Notes: a model not told the origin generated them from the sequence alone. A DNA stretch of 64,000 nucleotides from Chryseobacterium indologenes (GCA_016025055.1 CP065590.1:4464001-4528000), one strand, 5' to 3'; shown: positions 20,821 through 30,352, counted from the first letter of the stretch. Program-made: numbers and translations.

Positions 20821-21309
20821 CTAATCAACCATTTTTCCAAAAAAGTCGGTTTCCCCGTGAAGATGCCGCACAATTTTTTCAATATTTCGCCGGATACTTA
20901 CCTCGGTTTTTAAGTTGTTGATGTACCGGACCAATTCATTTTGTCTTGAAGGAGTCAGTTTTTCAAAATTTGCGGTCGCAAGAGTACTGTTTTTAATGGC
21001 TTCCTCCAACCCGGGATGAATAGAGATACTCCTGTCTGAATCATCATATTCAAGGGTTACCTCAATAACTTCGCCTATTCTTTTGGGTGAGTTTTTAAGC
21101 ATTATGGTATTAATGTATAATCTCCATTCGCCTACATATTTCATTAGGTTCTGTTGAAATGCCTGTCCGTTAACCGTTCCTTTCACAGGAATCGGACTTT
21201 TACTTTTCCCTGCATCTTCAAATATTCTGGTCAGAATCTCTTCAGGAATAAAAACAAAGGGATTGATCCCAATGATATCCAGCGTCGCCGTGAAAGATTT
21301 ATTTTTCAT
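20821..21309 (-). CDS. DUF1905/YdeI-type protein
   Basis: A 162-residue cytoplasmic protein. Residues 1-95 match the DUF1905 pattern (FTATLDIIG...FIPEEILTRIF; PIPVKGTVNGQAFQQNLMKYVGEWRLYIN). The C-terminal half has the helical YdeI/OmpD-associated pattern (FEKLTPSRQNELVRYINNLKTEVSIRRNIEKIV). Exact function is unknown in this family. Confidence 0.75.
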   Translation of the reverse strand: MKNKSFTATLDIIGINPFVFIPEEILTRIFEDAGKSKSPIPVKGTVNGQAFQQNLMKYVGEWRLYINTIMLKNSPKRIGEVIEVTLEYDDSDRSISIHPGLEEAIKNSTLATANFEKLTPSRQNELVRYINNLKTEVSIRRNIEKIVRHLHGETDFFGKMVD

Positions 21310-21483
21310 AATCTCGTTAAAGTTACAGGTAAAATTAGCAAATAGACTTTATATACTGAAAAATTTCTTTCACAACCCGTCAAGTTTAAACTCTTCGATC
21401 CGTTGACACATCAACTCTGAAAATCGTGCTCTCCTTAACACTCATTCCCAAAAATTCATGCCACAGAACTCAATTAATTCCAT

Positions 21484-21491
21484 TATCTTTG
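21484..21491 (+). promoter_or_regulatory. Promoter -7 box (TATCTTTG)
   Basis: Matches TAnnTTTG, 26 bases before the aldolase ATG. Confidence 0.4.
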
Positions 21492-21517
21492 TACCCATAA
21501 ATCTTTAATGTAACGAA

Positions 21518-22171
21518 ATGAAATTTTTTATTGACACAGCTAATTTAGAGCAAATCAAGGAAGCCAGAGATCTTGGAATCTTAGATGGTGTAACGACTAA
21601 CCCGTCATTAATGGCTAAGGAAGGAATTCAGGGAGCTGAAGCAATCAAAAACCATTATAAAACAATCTGCGAGCTTGTAGACGGAGATATTTCTGCAGAA
21701 GTACTTTCTACAACTTATGAAGAAATGATTAAAGAAGGCGATGAACTGGCTGCTATTCACCCGAATATCGTAGTAAAGATCCCCATGATCAAAGACGGTA
21801 TCAAGGCTTTAAAATATTTTTCTGATAAAGGAATCAAAACGAACTGTACATTGATTTTTTCAGTAGGACAGGCACTTTTGGCAGCTAAGGCAGGAGCTAC
21901 CTATGTTTCTCCATTCTTAGGAAGATTAGATGATATCTCTACAGACGGATTAAACCTTATCCAGGAGATCAGATTAGTTTTTGACAATTATCTATTTGAG
22001 ACTGAAATCCTTGCAGCATCTATCCGTCATTCAATGCATATCATTGACTGTGCTAAAATCGGAGCTGATGTTATTACGTCTCCACTTCCTCCGATCTTGA
22101 GCTTACTGAAACACCCGTTAACAGACAGCGGATTGGCTCAGTTTATTGCAGATTCTCAGAAATTGGCATAG
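21518..22171 (+). CDS. fsa: Transaldolase / fructose-6-phosphate aldolase
   Basis: A short (217-residue) class I aldolase of the MipB/TalC subfamily. N-terminal [20 protein letters not shown] and [13 protein letters not shown] are diagnostic. The Schiff-base Lys is in NIVVKIPM (about residue 90). [32 protein letters not shown] follows. It may serve as the transaldolase of the pentose-phosphate pathway, as annotated for many flavobacteria, or cleave fructose-6-phosphate; sequence alone does not decide. It is flanked by its own promoter and terminator. Confidence 0.93.
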   Translation: MKFFIDTANLEQIKEARDLGILDGVTTNPSLMAKEGIQGAEAIKNHYKTICELVDGDISAEVLSTTYEEMIKEGDELAAIHPNIVVKIPMIKDGIKALKYFSDKGIKTNCTLIFSVGQALLAAKAGATYVSPFLGRLDDISTDGLNLIQEIRLVFDNYLFETEILAASIRHSMHIIDCAKIGADVITSPLPPILSLLKHPLTDSGLAQFIADSQKLA

Positions 22172-22191
22172 AATAATTTTCAATCAGATAT

Positions 22192-22227
22192 AAAAAACCC
22201 GGAACGAACTTCCGGGTTTTATTTTAT
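22192..22227. terminator. Terminator between aldolase and GLPGLI genes
   Basis: AAAACCCGGA-ACGAAC-TTCCGGGTTTT hairpin with A and T flanks, between convergent genes. Confidence 0.8.
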
Positions 22228-22238
22228 GATCCGTTTCC

Positions 22239-23106
22239 TTATTGCAACAGATCTAATTCAATAATATTATTTTCTTTTTTCAGGTTATCCTTCATCATTT
22301 TTTCCCGGTCATTTGCTCTGCCTTTACGGTCTGTCAGTTTTCCGGATTCATCTATTTCCTGAACAATAATTCCCTGTGCCATCATCTGCCTTTCACTTTT
22401 CATAGGATCAGCAAGATAATCCTTAAAGACTTTTTTATATTTTACTTCATTCAACGTCACCAGCTGATTAAACCTCTCTTTCTCTTTTTGTACTTTGCCA
22501 CACATAGTTTGCGGGAAGTTTTTTACTCCCTTTTAATTCAAAAGAATGGGTCTTGGTAGCATCTTCAAGTTTTACGATTAGTCCCGGAAGACCATAAAAT
22601 TTATACGGTCCGTCCTGAATGGGTAAATCTGTTGTAAACCAGGCAGTCCATTTCCTTCCTCCAAAGTCACAAAGTGCTTTCTGCGCAATGAATCCCCCTA
22701 CTTTTTGCTTATCTGAAAGGATCTTCCAATCCTGTTTTCTGCTATCCTGAACCATATATTCATCAGCAGCCAGGTTGTTGAAAAAAATCACCGAATAATC
22801 CGGATACATTTTTTCAACACTATAATAAACTTTGCCTTTACTTTTAATTTTTGAAAAATCAATCTCAGAGCTTTCTGCCTTAAGTTGTTTTTCCATGGTA
22901 GCGGCCATAAGGGAATCTGTTTCAAAAGAATCTTTACTGTAGAATTTCGAGCCCTTGGGCGAAATATCTAAAAGCATCATTTCAGTTTCAGGTTTATTTT
23001 TAGCCGTAGAATCTAAAATGTATTTGTACTCATAAATAAATCTTTGATTCTGAGCATTCATTACCAGAGCTAATAGCAGTATAAAAACGGTGACTGATTT
23101 TTTCAT
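22239..23106 (-). pseudogene. GLPGLI-family secreted protein 1, frameshifted
   Basis: A secreted protein of about 288 residues with signal peptide (MKKSVTVFILLLALVMNAQ) and the name-giving FYGLPGLIVKLED after WTAWFTTDLPIQDGPY. It breaks near the C-terminal third. One extra A in the run at 22485-22489 would explain it; removing it gives VWQSTKEKERFNQLVTLNEVKYKKVF. Another A run near 22521-22526 could host the indel instead. Function of GLPGLI proteins is unknown. A paralogue lies 0.75 kb upstream. Confidence 0.82.
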
Positions 23107-23128
23107 ATTTATTTTGGTTTCATGGTTT

Positions 23129-23695
23129 TTAGATTTCTCCGGTACTATGCTTTATGATTTTACAAGGGTTTCCTACGGCAACAACATTGTCAGGAATATC
23201 TTTGGTAACGACACTACCCGCGCCTATCACAGAATTATTTCCGATAGAGACTCCGGGTAATACAACGACGTTCCCTCCAAACCAAACGTTATTTCCTACC
23301 GTAATGGGATGTGCATATTCCAGGCCTTCATTTCTCTGTTGAACGTCCAGCGGGTGGCCGGCGGTATAAAAACTGCAATTGGGGCCAATAAAAACATTGT
23401 CTCCGAATTTTACTTTTGCGCAATCCAAAATAATCAGATTATGATTGGCATAAAAGTTCTCTCCTACTTCAATATTGTAGCCGTAATCACACCAAAAGGA
23501 AGGTTCAATACAGATATTCTCTTTTATATTACCTATAATTTTCTCCAGCGCTTTTCTTCTTCCGTCTGCATCAGAATTTTTCAATCCGTTATACTCCAGA
23601 CACAAATCTTTACAGGCAATACGTTCATTGATTAATTCTTTATCGTAATTGGCATTATACAGCAATCCTTGCGCACATTTCTCTTTTTCCGTCAT
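23129..23695 (-). CDS. Sugar O-acetyltransferase (maltose/galactoside type)
   Basis: A 188-residue left-handed beta-helix acetyltransferase using acetyl-CoA. Start taken at MTEKEKC (ATG 23695-23693); a 13-residue longer form from 23734 is open. N-terminal Mac domain: GLLYNANYDKELINERIACKDL. Hexapeptide repeats follow (IEVGENFYANHNLIILDCAKVKFGDNVFIGPN). Catalytic His is in FYTAGHPLDVQQR. The C-terminus is VGNPCKIIKHS. It sits between the two GLPGLI genes on the same strand. Confidence 0.92.
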   Translation of the reverse strand: MTEKEKCAQGLLYNANYDKELINERIACKDLCLEYNGLKNSDADGRRKALEKIIGNIKENICIEPSFWCDYGYNIEVGENFYANHNLIILDCAKVKFGDNVFIGPNCSFYTAGHPLDVQQRNEGLEYAHPITVGNNVWFGGNVVVLPGVSIGNNSVIGAGSVVTKDIPDNVVAVGNPCKIIKHSTGEI

Positions 23696-23807
23696 AATAA
23701 GAAGTTCTAGTTTAATATCCTCCGAAAGGTACAAGTTTTCTGTGAATCAATTTGATAATCATCTTTTAATAAAAATATTCCACTGTATGTCTGATACCTA
23801 TCTAAAC

Positions 23808-23840
23808 AAAAAGAGAAGTCATGTTGCTGACTTCTCTTTT
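23808..23840 (-). terminator. Terminator after GLPGLI gene 2
   Basis: AAAAGAGAAGTCA...TGACTTCTCTTTT stem, with T-rich tail on the minus strand. Confidence 0.75.
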
Positions 23841-23858
23841 CGTTTAATACCAATATTT

Positions 23859-24763
23859 TTAGTTCACCAGATCCGGTTCAATCGGGTTATTGTCCTTCTT
23901 CAACATTTCTTTCGTTCTTTTTTCCATTTCCCTGAATACCTGGCTGGGGTCAGAGATTTCTTTCCCGTCTGATGTTTTTACTTTAAAAGCGACTTTAGTT
24001 CCCGGCTCACCGCCATTTTTCATCATAAGTTCCCTCATATTTTTGGTTGGATCATTCACATAAGCTTTCCAGGCTTTTCTGAACTGATCTTTGGACACCT
24101 CAATTTCTTTTCCGCCGAATCCCAAAACTTTCACATTCTCAGGCATCTGCAATTCCTTCTCTGTAGCCGGAGATTTTACCATTGTATTTCCTACCAGCAT
24201 CATGCTGTGAGAGCCGGTGGTATCTTCCAGCTTTACAATAAGTCCCGGAAGACCATAAAAAACGTATGGACCATCCTGAAAAGGAATATCTGTTGAAAAC
24301 CAGGCTATCCAATCTCTTCCTCCAAAATTTGCGGATGCCTTTTGGGCATTGTATGCCCCTATTTTTTGTTTATCAGGTAATATTTTCCAGTCCGGTTTCT
24401 TATCCTCACGGATTTTGTAGTGATCCATAGAAATACTTCTGAACAGATACGTTTTGAAATCCGGGTATTGTTTAGTGACTTTATAAGAGATCTGTCCCGG
24501 TTTTTCACGTCTGTTGACGCTTATATTTCCTCCTCCGTTCTGCAGTTGTTTTTCAAGTTCTGCTCTGCTGATGGAGTCTGCTACAAATTTGTCATGGCTG
24601 TAATAGTTTGATCCGTTTTTGTCAATATCCAGCAACATCATTTCCTTTTTACTTCTTCTTTATGATCAGAATCGGGGATAAACTTGTACTCGTAAAAAAA
24701 ACGGTTGACCTGAGCCCCTGCAAAGCTTCCCAATAACAAAAAAAATAGAATATTATTTTTCAT
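23859..24763 (-). pseudogene. GLPGLI-family secreted protein 2, frameshifted
   Basis: A protein of about 301 residues with signal peptide (MKNNILFFLLLGSFAGAQ, ATG 24763-24761). The frame breaks after residue 40; one A is missing in the run at 24646-24650. With it, KEEVKKEMMLLDIDKNGS joins the large downstream frame, which carries FYGLPGLIVKLED and a long C-terminus ending IEPDLVN. Paralogous to the gene at 22239. Both end in a similar motif (NNIIELDLLQ / NNPIEPDLVN). Confidence 0.82.
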
Positions 24764-24773
24764 ATGCTGTAAT

Positions 24774-24804
24774 AAAAAGCTTTGCCAATGGTATATTGAC
24801 AAAG
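24774..24804 (-). terminator. Terminator after the M56 peptidase gene
   Basis: GCTTTGTCAAT...ATTGGCAAAGC stem followed on the minus strand by TTTTTATT. Confidence 0.75.
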
Positions 24805-24816
24805 CCTGATGAAACT

Positions 24817-26688
24817 TTATTTCTTTGTCTGAATTCTTATCTCGTCATCTGTACCTTTTGCAAGATTCCTTTTGTTAACATTAATACTTGCAATTATATC
24901 CGGGTTTAAGGCATTGGCTTCTTCTTTAGAAACCGGTCTTCCATCAATATAGTATTTTATATTATCCGGTCCGATTACCTTGAATTTTTTAATTCCATTC
25001 AAGCCTACATTTCCATTCCCGTCTTTTTTAATGTAATCCGCCTGCATAATCATTACTCTGGGAGAGCTGTTAGTGGTCGTAAAACTCATATTTTTGAAAT
25101 TGCTTACACTTTCTTTAGCGAGTTTTTCTGCTTCCACCCTTGCCTTTTCAGCTTCTTTTCTAATATGATCAGCATCGATTCTGATCCTGTCACTTTCGCC
25201 TCTCATTTTGTCTGCTTCCTTCCTGGCTTTTTCACTTTCTTTTCTAGCTTTCCGGCTTTCTTTCAAAGCTATTTTAGCTTGTTTCATTGCTTTTCGTACC
25301 TCTTCTTTTTCCTTTGAACTCAGATCATTAAAATTAGATACATTCTTAGTATTAAAATACATCACTTTTGGGCTTTTGGGAGCAAGAGGAGCAGCTGGAG
25401 GTGTAGAAGAAGTATTTTCTGGAGCTACGGGAGGATCAGGGAAATCAACATCTATATCGATATTGGAAAGATCCGGAATTTCGACCTTCATATTCTCCAA
25501 TGCCTGCATTTTATATTTCCATTCAGGAGATTTGAAATATTCAGTGGTCGCTTTCAGAGCTTTATTATCTGCCAGTTTTCCTATTTCTGAGGAGAGTTCA
25601 TTGATTTCTTTAATTTTTTTGTTAAAGGCAACACTTCCCGGCTTTAATTTATCGAGTTCTTTACCTTTTCTATCAATTTTCTTTTCTATTTCTGCCAGCT
25701 TTTTCTCATCACCCGGATTCATTGCCTTTGCATCAGGGATTTCCTGTATGGTTTTAACAGATTTTACAGTATCTTTCTGTAGCTGTGATACGGCTTGTTT
25801 AATAGAAAGATTAGTTTTTTCAATCTCTTTGTTTTTTGCATTGACCAGATAAGCAAAAGCAATCGTGAATACAACCGGTAAGGCAAAAATTCTTCGCGCA
25901 TATCCGAATTTGGTTTTTGGTTTTTGTAACATCTTAAGTCTTTTTTTAAGGTTTGAACTTAGAAACGGACTGGCGGCAGGCAACTGTGTTCCGGAAAAGT
26001 GGCTTGCCAAAAGCATCTGCGCAAATGCTTTAGTGTCCGAATGTTTTACGGCTTTTTTATCAGCCAGATATTCATGTATTAAGTTAATTTCTTTTTTAAT
26101 TAAATAGAAAAACGGATTGAACCAGAAAATGGAGGTAATCACTTCAATAAAGATTTTATCGAATGAGTGTTTCTGCTCAATATGTACCATTTCGTGCTTT
26201 AATATCTGTTTTCCTACTTCAGAATTCAATAGGATTGTATTCTTCCAGAAAAGATTTTTAAAGTATGAAAAAGGGGCTTCATCCAGGTTTGTACGGTAAA
26301 AATTGATTCCGTCAAAGCTTTCTTTCTGAAACTGTTTTTTAAACTGCTGGATTTTAAAAATCCCGAAGATCAGCTTTCCTAGCAGATAGAAAGAAACCAG
26401 TCCCAGAGCTGAAATAATAATGTTAAAATAAAGGTTACCATTGTTTAAGTTTTTTTCTGTATTAAAATTCTGAATTTTATCAAGAAGCATATACATCTCA
26501 TTATTTACCTCTATCGTAAAATCTTCTACTTTGATAAGCGGCAGCAGCAGCGATATGAGCATGGCAGACAACAGATAAAATCTGTTATAATGATGAAACG
26601 TCTTGTCTTTTAAAGACAACTGATAATACAAAAACGTTACACCCGAACATACAATTACTTTTCCAAAATACAGAAATAAGGCTTCCAT
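24817..26688 (-). CDS. BlaR1/M56-family membrane metallopeptidase
   Basis: A 623-residue membrane protease with N-terminal transmembrane helices (residues 5-25, 38-55, about 95-115 and 275-295). The zinc motif is LKHEMVHIEQKHSFD (HEMVH, near 165), with a downstream ligand region NLIHEYLADKKAV. Residues about 450-530 form a highly charged KA/RKE coiled coil. The C-terminus carries KYYIDGRPVSKEEANALNP...IASINVNK, a conserved tail in flavobacterial M56 proteins, in place of a beta-lactam sensor domain. It probably degrades its BlaI partner on signal; the inducer is unknown. The blaI-like gene lies 5 bases upstream in one operon. Confidence 0.9.
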   Translation of the reverse strand: MEALFLYFGKVIVCSGVTFLYYQLSLKDKTFHHYNRFYLLSAMLISLLLPLIKVEDFTIEVNNEMYMLLDKIQNFNTEKNLNNGNLYFNIIISALGLVSFYLLGKLIFGIFKIQQFKKQFQKESFDGINFYRTNLDEAPFSYFKNLFWKNTILLNSEVGKQILKHEMVHIEQKHSFDKIFIEVITSIFWFNPFFYLIKKEINLIHEYLADKKAVKHSDTKAFAQMLLASHFSGTQLPAASPFLSSNLKKRLKMLQKPKTKFGYARRIFALPVVFTIAFAYLVNAKNKEIEKTNLSIKQAVSQLQKDTVKSVKTIQEIPDAKAMNPGDEKKLAEIEKKIDRKGKELDKLKPGSVAFNKKIKEINELSSEIGKLADNKALKATTEYFKSPEWKYKMQALENMKVEIPDLSNIDIDVDFPDPPVAPENTSSTPPAAPLAPKSPKVMYFNTKNVSNFNDLSSKEKEEVRKAMKQAKIALKESRKARKESEKARKEADKMRGESDRIRIDADHIRKEAEKARVEAEKLAKESVSNFKNMSFTTTNSSPRVMIMQADYIKKDGNGNVGLNGIKKFKVIGPDNIKYYIDGRPVSKEEANALNPDIIASINVNKRNLAKGTDDEIRIQTKK

Positions 26689-26693
26689 GGTAA

Positions 26694-27059
26694 TTAATCT
26701 TTGTTTTTAAGTTCATCCAATAACATTTCAAGATCTTCAACCGTCATTTCATTCTTTTCTACCAAAAATGAAACGGCACTCTTGTAGGAACCTTTAAAAT
26801 AGTTTTTCACAAGACTTTTCATTGTTTTCCCCGAATATTGTTCTTTGGAGACCAGCGGAAAATATTCGTGTTGTCTTCCATGTACCCTGAAGTCTACAAA
26901 TTCTTTGTCCTTCAATACCTTTAAAATGGTAGAAACGGTGTTTGTATGAGGCTTGGGCTCCGGGAAAAGATCAAGAATATCTTTAAGAAATCCTTTTTCA
27001 ATTTTCCATAAATACTGCATAACCTGTTCTTCTGCTTTGGTTAAAGTCTGAATTTTCAT
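26694..27059 (-). CDS. BlaI/MecI/CopY-family repressor
   Basis: A 121-residue winged-helix repressor: KAEEQVMQYLWKIEKGFLKDIL, then PHTNTVSTILKVLKDKEFVDFRVHGRQHEYFPLV (recognition helix and wing), and a helical dimer domain. In this family a partner M56 protease cleaves the repressor to derepress the operon. First gene of a two-gene operon. An inverted repeat overlaps its promoter. Confidence 0.93.
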   Translation of the reverse strand: MKIQTLTKAEEQVMQYLWKIEKGFLKDILDLFPEPKPHTNTVSTILKVLKDKEFVDFRVHGRQHEYFPLVSKEQYSGKTMKSLVKNYFKGSYKSAVSFLVEKNEMTVEDLEMLLDELKNKD

Positions 27060-27107
27060 ATCTTGTTCTTTATGTATAACGATGTAAAATCAATTAATTT
27101 TTATATC

Positions 27108-27133
27108 ACTAATAAATTAGTTATACAAATGTA
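27108..27133 (-). promoter_or_regulatory. Promoter and candidate BlaI operator
   Basis: Minus-strand TACATTTG (27133-27126) matches the -7 box. The inverted repeat ACTAAT-AA-ATTAGT (27108-27121) lies just downstream, over the expected transcription start. That is where a BlaI dimer would block transcription. Operator role is inferred from position and symmetry. Confidence 0.5.
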
Positions 27134-27392
27134 GAAATAAATTCCAACTGAACAACTATTTTTTTAGTGATAAAACAAACTAAAAACATAAAACATTGAT
27201 AATCAGTTATATAAATTTAAATAAAATATGTTGATTTTATAATATACTGAAATCATTACCTATCTAATCAGTAGTAAAATAACTATTTTCAGTTCAAATT
27301 CTTAAAACTTGTTAAATTTTATTAAATAAAATTAAAATGAAATTTGTTTTAACCGGGAAATTATATTTATTTTAGTGCTTTAAAAATTTCTC
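27134..27392. other. AT-rich intergenic region, no gene seen
   Basis: Very AT-rich stretch between divergent genes (27060-27392 in all). Apart from the blaI promoter/operator I see no ORF, RNA or strong hairpin. It presumably holds the promoter for the plus-strand gene at 27393. Confidence 0.5.
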
Positions 27393-27977
27393 ATGAAAAG
27401 ATATAATTTATTGATTGTACTATTACTGCTCATTTTTAACGTTACAACGGCACAAAAGAAAAGCGCTTCTCCTGCTGCGGATCTTAGCATATTAAAGGAT
27501 ACAAAATCAAAAATCGAAGCTACGGTTCCATTGGTTATTAAGCATCTTCAGGCTATTGCCACTAAAGAAGGAGACAATAATATCGTCAACAATGGGAAAA
27601 TTGCCGTAGGTAAAGAATATGGCATTTTAGAATCCGAATGGTATTTATACAGAAACAACATGAAAAACTGTATTTTAAACAATTCTTCAAAAAAAGCTAA
27701 AAAATGTATGGAATACCATACTCAGTATTTAAGAAATACCTTTATCAATTACAACAATTATATTTCAAACCTTACAAGAAAGAATGGATATCTGGGAGTG
27801 GAAGGAGATACAAAATTCGATTTTAAACCTGCAGATCTTACGACAAAATTAAGTGAAGCTTACGCTAATGCCAGTGATGCGGCGGGAAGAATGAAAGCAG
27901 ATCAGAAAAGAGAATTCCTGGGACAAACCATGTCTGATGATAACAAGCTTACCCCATATGCTCAGCTTGCTCAGTAA
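27393..27977 (+). CDS. Secreted hypothetical protein
   Basis: A 194-residue protein with signal peptide (MKRYNLLIVLLLLIFNVTTAQ). The mature part is mostly helical and rich in K, N and A (DLSILKDTKSKIEATVPLVIKHLQAIA; YLRNTFINYNNYISNLTRK). A Cys pair (MKNCILNN, KKCMEYH) could form a disulfide. No family recognised. A good terminator follows. Confidence 0.7.
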   Translation: MKRYNLLIVLLLLIFNVTTAQKKSASPAADLSILKDTKSKIEATVPLVIKHLQAIATKEGDNNIVNNGKIAVGKEYGILESEWYLYRNNMKNCILNNSSKKAKKCMEYHTQYLRNTFINYNNYISNLTRKNGYLGVEGDTKFDFKPADLTTKLSEAYANASDAAGRMKADQKREFLGQTMSDDNKLTPYAQLAQ

Positions 27978-27996
27978 AATCAACTGACAACAACAT

Positions 27997-28029
27997 AAAA
28001 AGAGAACTGCATCTGCGGTTCTCTTTTTT
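27997..28029 (+). terminator. Terminator after the 27393 gene
   Basis: AAAAGAGAACTGC...GCGGTTCTCTTTTTT hairpin. Confidence 0.8.
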
Positions 28030-28307
28030 ATATAAAGCAACAAACCTCCGCCAAAAAGCAGTTTTGTGGTACTAATCATAAAACTTCGGGGAAAAAGTAG
28101 AAATCGGCGGAGATTTTATTGCAAGCCCTCACAGGATCAAACTGTCCTACCCATGACCTGTAAGAGCGATACAAAAATAGAATAAGTGTTCTACTTGTAG
28201 GAAGAACGGCTGTAGAATTAAATGTTATGAGTTGTAGAACTAATACTACTTAAGAAGCAAAATCCAGGCATTCCAGGCAGAAAGACAGGAAATTTTTCAT
28301 CTTAAGG
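28030..28307. other. Intergenic region with no recognisable content
   Basis: Between a terminator and the end of the GNAT gene. No ORF with coding character and no hairpin or tRNA seen. Confidence 0.4.
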
Positions 28308-28754
28308 CTATCTCCACCAGTGGTAATAATTGTGCAACCCGTCATATTCAAATCCACAACGAGGATATAATGAATTTCCTATATCATTGGTTTTCTCTGT
28401 CTCCAACATCAATCCACAGGCCCCTGTTTCTTCACACCATTGCTTACTGCGGTCTATTAATGCAACAGATAATCCTTTTCCTCTGTGATCCGGATGTACA
28501 AACAGATCACTCAGCAGCCATTGCTTTTGTAATTTTGTATAATGGAACAGTTTATAGAGCTGAACAAAGCCTACTGCTTTTCCGTCTGCTACAGCCAGAA
28601 AAATATCAGACTCGCTGTTTAAAAACCTTTCTTTGAGAAAAGCTTTTCCTTTTTTCACATCAGATTCCTGTCTGTAAAAAATGCGGTAAAGATTAAATAA
28701 TTCTGCGGTTTCATCAAGATCCTCAAGGCTTGCTTTTTTAATACTGTAATTCAT
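28308..28754 (-). CDS. GNAT-family N-acetyltransferase
   Basis: A 148-residue acetyltransferase. Start taken at MNYSIKKASLEDLDET (ATG 28754-28752); a 20-residue upstream extension to 28814 lacks GNAT character. Acetyl-CoA motif A: LSDLFVHPDHRGKGLSVALID (R/Q-x-x-G-x-G/A type). Motif B: CGLMLETEKTNDIGNSLYPRCGFEYDG. Substrate unknown. Single gene. Confidence 0.88.
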   Translation of the reverse strand: MNYSIKKASLEDLDETAELFNLYRIFYRQESDVKKGKAFLKERFLNSESDIFLAVADGKAVGFVQLYKLFHYTKLQKQWLLSDLFVHPDHRGKGLSVALIDRSKQWCEETGACGLMLETEKTNDIGNSLYPRCGFEYDGLHNYYHWWR

Positions 28755-28927
28755 CGTTATATTTATTTTGTTTAACCCTGCAAAAGTACCCGTAATGAGG
28801 GCTCTCCAGATCATCCAGATTAAAGCTATATCAATAGTCCAGCACTTTACAGCAAGCTAAATACCGCAAGTTTCGGATTTTATTTCTGAAAACGGCTGAC
28901 GATCTTTGCAGGATAAAAACAAAGTAA

Positions 28928-29641
28928 ATGACATCAATAGCTGATAAAATAAAACATGCCGGTTGGCCAACTATCACGGAAGAAATGCATCAAAACGGAT
29001 ATTCTGTCATTTCCGGATTATTATCTGACGATGAATGTGATTCGCTGATCGCAGCTTATCATCAGCCTTTTCTATACCGTAAAACAGTCGTTATGGCCAG
29101 GCATCGTTTCGGTCTGGGTGAATATAAATACTTTAATTATCCCCTTCCTGATCTGATTCAGAACCTGCGGACCCACCTATATCCTTATCTCGCATCTATT
29201 GCCAATGCATGGTTTAAAGCATTACACCTGGACATTCATTATCCTCATCAACATTCGGAATTCTTGCAGGAATGCCATTCAGGAAACCAGGAAAAAGCTA
29301 CTGTTTTGATTTTAAAATATGAAAAAGGAGGCTTCAATACTTTGCATCAGGATTTATACGGAGATATTTATTTTCCGATTCAGATTGTAATAATGTTAAG
29401 TGACCCCGATAAAGATTTTACCGGTGGGGAATTTGTATTAACCCAGCAGGTTCCGAGGGCACAATCCAAAGCAATTGTTTTGAAACCTAAAAAAGGCGAT
29501 GTTCTTATTTTCACTACACATTTTAAACCTGAAAAAGGAAGCAAAGGATACTATAGGGTCAATATGAAACACGGTGTCAGCGAAGTTAAACAGGGAAACC
29601 GCTATGCCCTGGGAATTATTTTCCATGATGCAATGAGCTAG
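28928..29641 (+). CDS. 2OG-Fe(II) oxygenase of the damaged-DNA type
   Basis: A 237-residue 2-oxoglutarate/Fe(II) oxygenase. The iron ligands fit HxD in LHQDLYGD (about 139-141) and His in MKHGVSEV. The 2OG-binding Arg is in NRYALGIIFH. Overall pattern (VLILKYEKGGFNTLHQD...FTGGEFVLTQQ) matches the family described as an oxygenase acting on alkylated DNA. The next gene encodes an Ada-type metal-binding domain, which supports a role in alkylation repair. No direct proof of substrate. Confidence 0.85.
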   Translation: MTSIADKIKHAGWPTITEEMHQNGYSVISGLLSDDECDSLIAAYHQPFLYRKTVVMARHRFGLGEYKYFNYPLPDLIQNLRTHLYPYLASIANAWFKALHLDIHYPHQHSEFLQECHSGNQEKATVLILKYEKGGFNTLHQDLYGDIYFPIQIVIMLSDPDKDFTGGEFVLTQQVPRAQSKAIVLKPKKGDVLIFTTHFKPEKGSKGYYRVNMKHGVSEVKQGNRYALGIIFHDAMS

Positions 29642-29697
29642 GCATACGATCTATCTGAGTACTTTTTTATCAGAAATTTAAAAATTAAATATCAATC

Positions 29698-29976
29698 ATG
29701 GTCCATCATTCTGAACTATCTGCCAAAAGCTTAAGAAGTAAAATCCATAACCGTGAAATTTCTTTTGGAGGAAATAAAAAACTCAAGATTTACGGACGAC
29801 TGAGTTGCCGATCGGGAAAAAGAATGAAAATTGAAAACAGGATTTTCTTCACAGATGAAAAAGAAGCTGTAAAAAACAATTTCCGTCCCTGCGCACACTG
29901 TATGAAAGAAGCATATGATAAATGGAAATATATAATGGATCAGTCTCCAAAATCGGGAAATCCGGAATATTTATAA
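29698..29976 (+). CDS. Ada-type metal-binding domain protein
   Basis: A 92-residue stand-alone domain like the N-terminal zinc domain of Ada. Features: KIYGRLSCRSGKRM (first Cys), NRIFFTDEKEAVKNNFRPCAHCMKEAYDKW (RPCxxC). In Ada one of the four zinc Cys accepts a methyl group from DNA phosphotriesters. Here only three Cys match clearly (SC, PC, HC), so methyl transfer is uncertain. It starts 56 bases after the 2OG oxygenase stop and is probably co-transcribed. Confidence 0.8.
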   Translation: MVHHSELSAKSLRSKIHNREISFGGNKKLKIYGRLSCRSGKRMKIENRIFFTDEKEAVKNNFRPCAHCMKEAYDKWKYIMDQSPKSGNPEYL

Positions 29977-30203
29977 CCATATCATTTACATATCATGCAA
30001 GGTTCAATTTCTTATGTTAAACTTTAAGGAGGCAAAGATAGGGATCAATTGTATTGATACTTTCTAAGTTCATGCATATCCATGCAGCTTCATCATTAAC
30101 TTTGCGGCTTTCTTAGCTCCTTTATCAATAAAAAATCGTATCTTATATTTTTGCGCCTGATCTCTTTTGAGACAAACCCCATCCATATTTGAATATTGGA
30201 ATA

Positions 30204-30236
30204 AAAAAGAGAAGCAATATTGTATTGCTTCTCTCG
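30204..30236 (-). terminator. Terminator of the tRNA operon
   Basis: GAGAAGCAATA...TATTGCTTCTC stem then TTTTTTATT on the minus strand, 6 bases past the last tRNA. Confidence 0.8.
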
Positions 30237-30241
30237 TATAG

Positions 30242-30314
<73 letters not shown>

Positions 30315-30352
30315 GTGTATTTTTAGAGTGCTTACCGAAAGCACTTGCTTAG

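Noticed and set aside
25208..25852. 214-codon plus-strand ORF opposite the M56 gene
   Set aside because: It is the antisense shadow of the charged coiled-coil region; the minus-strand frame has clear family motifs.
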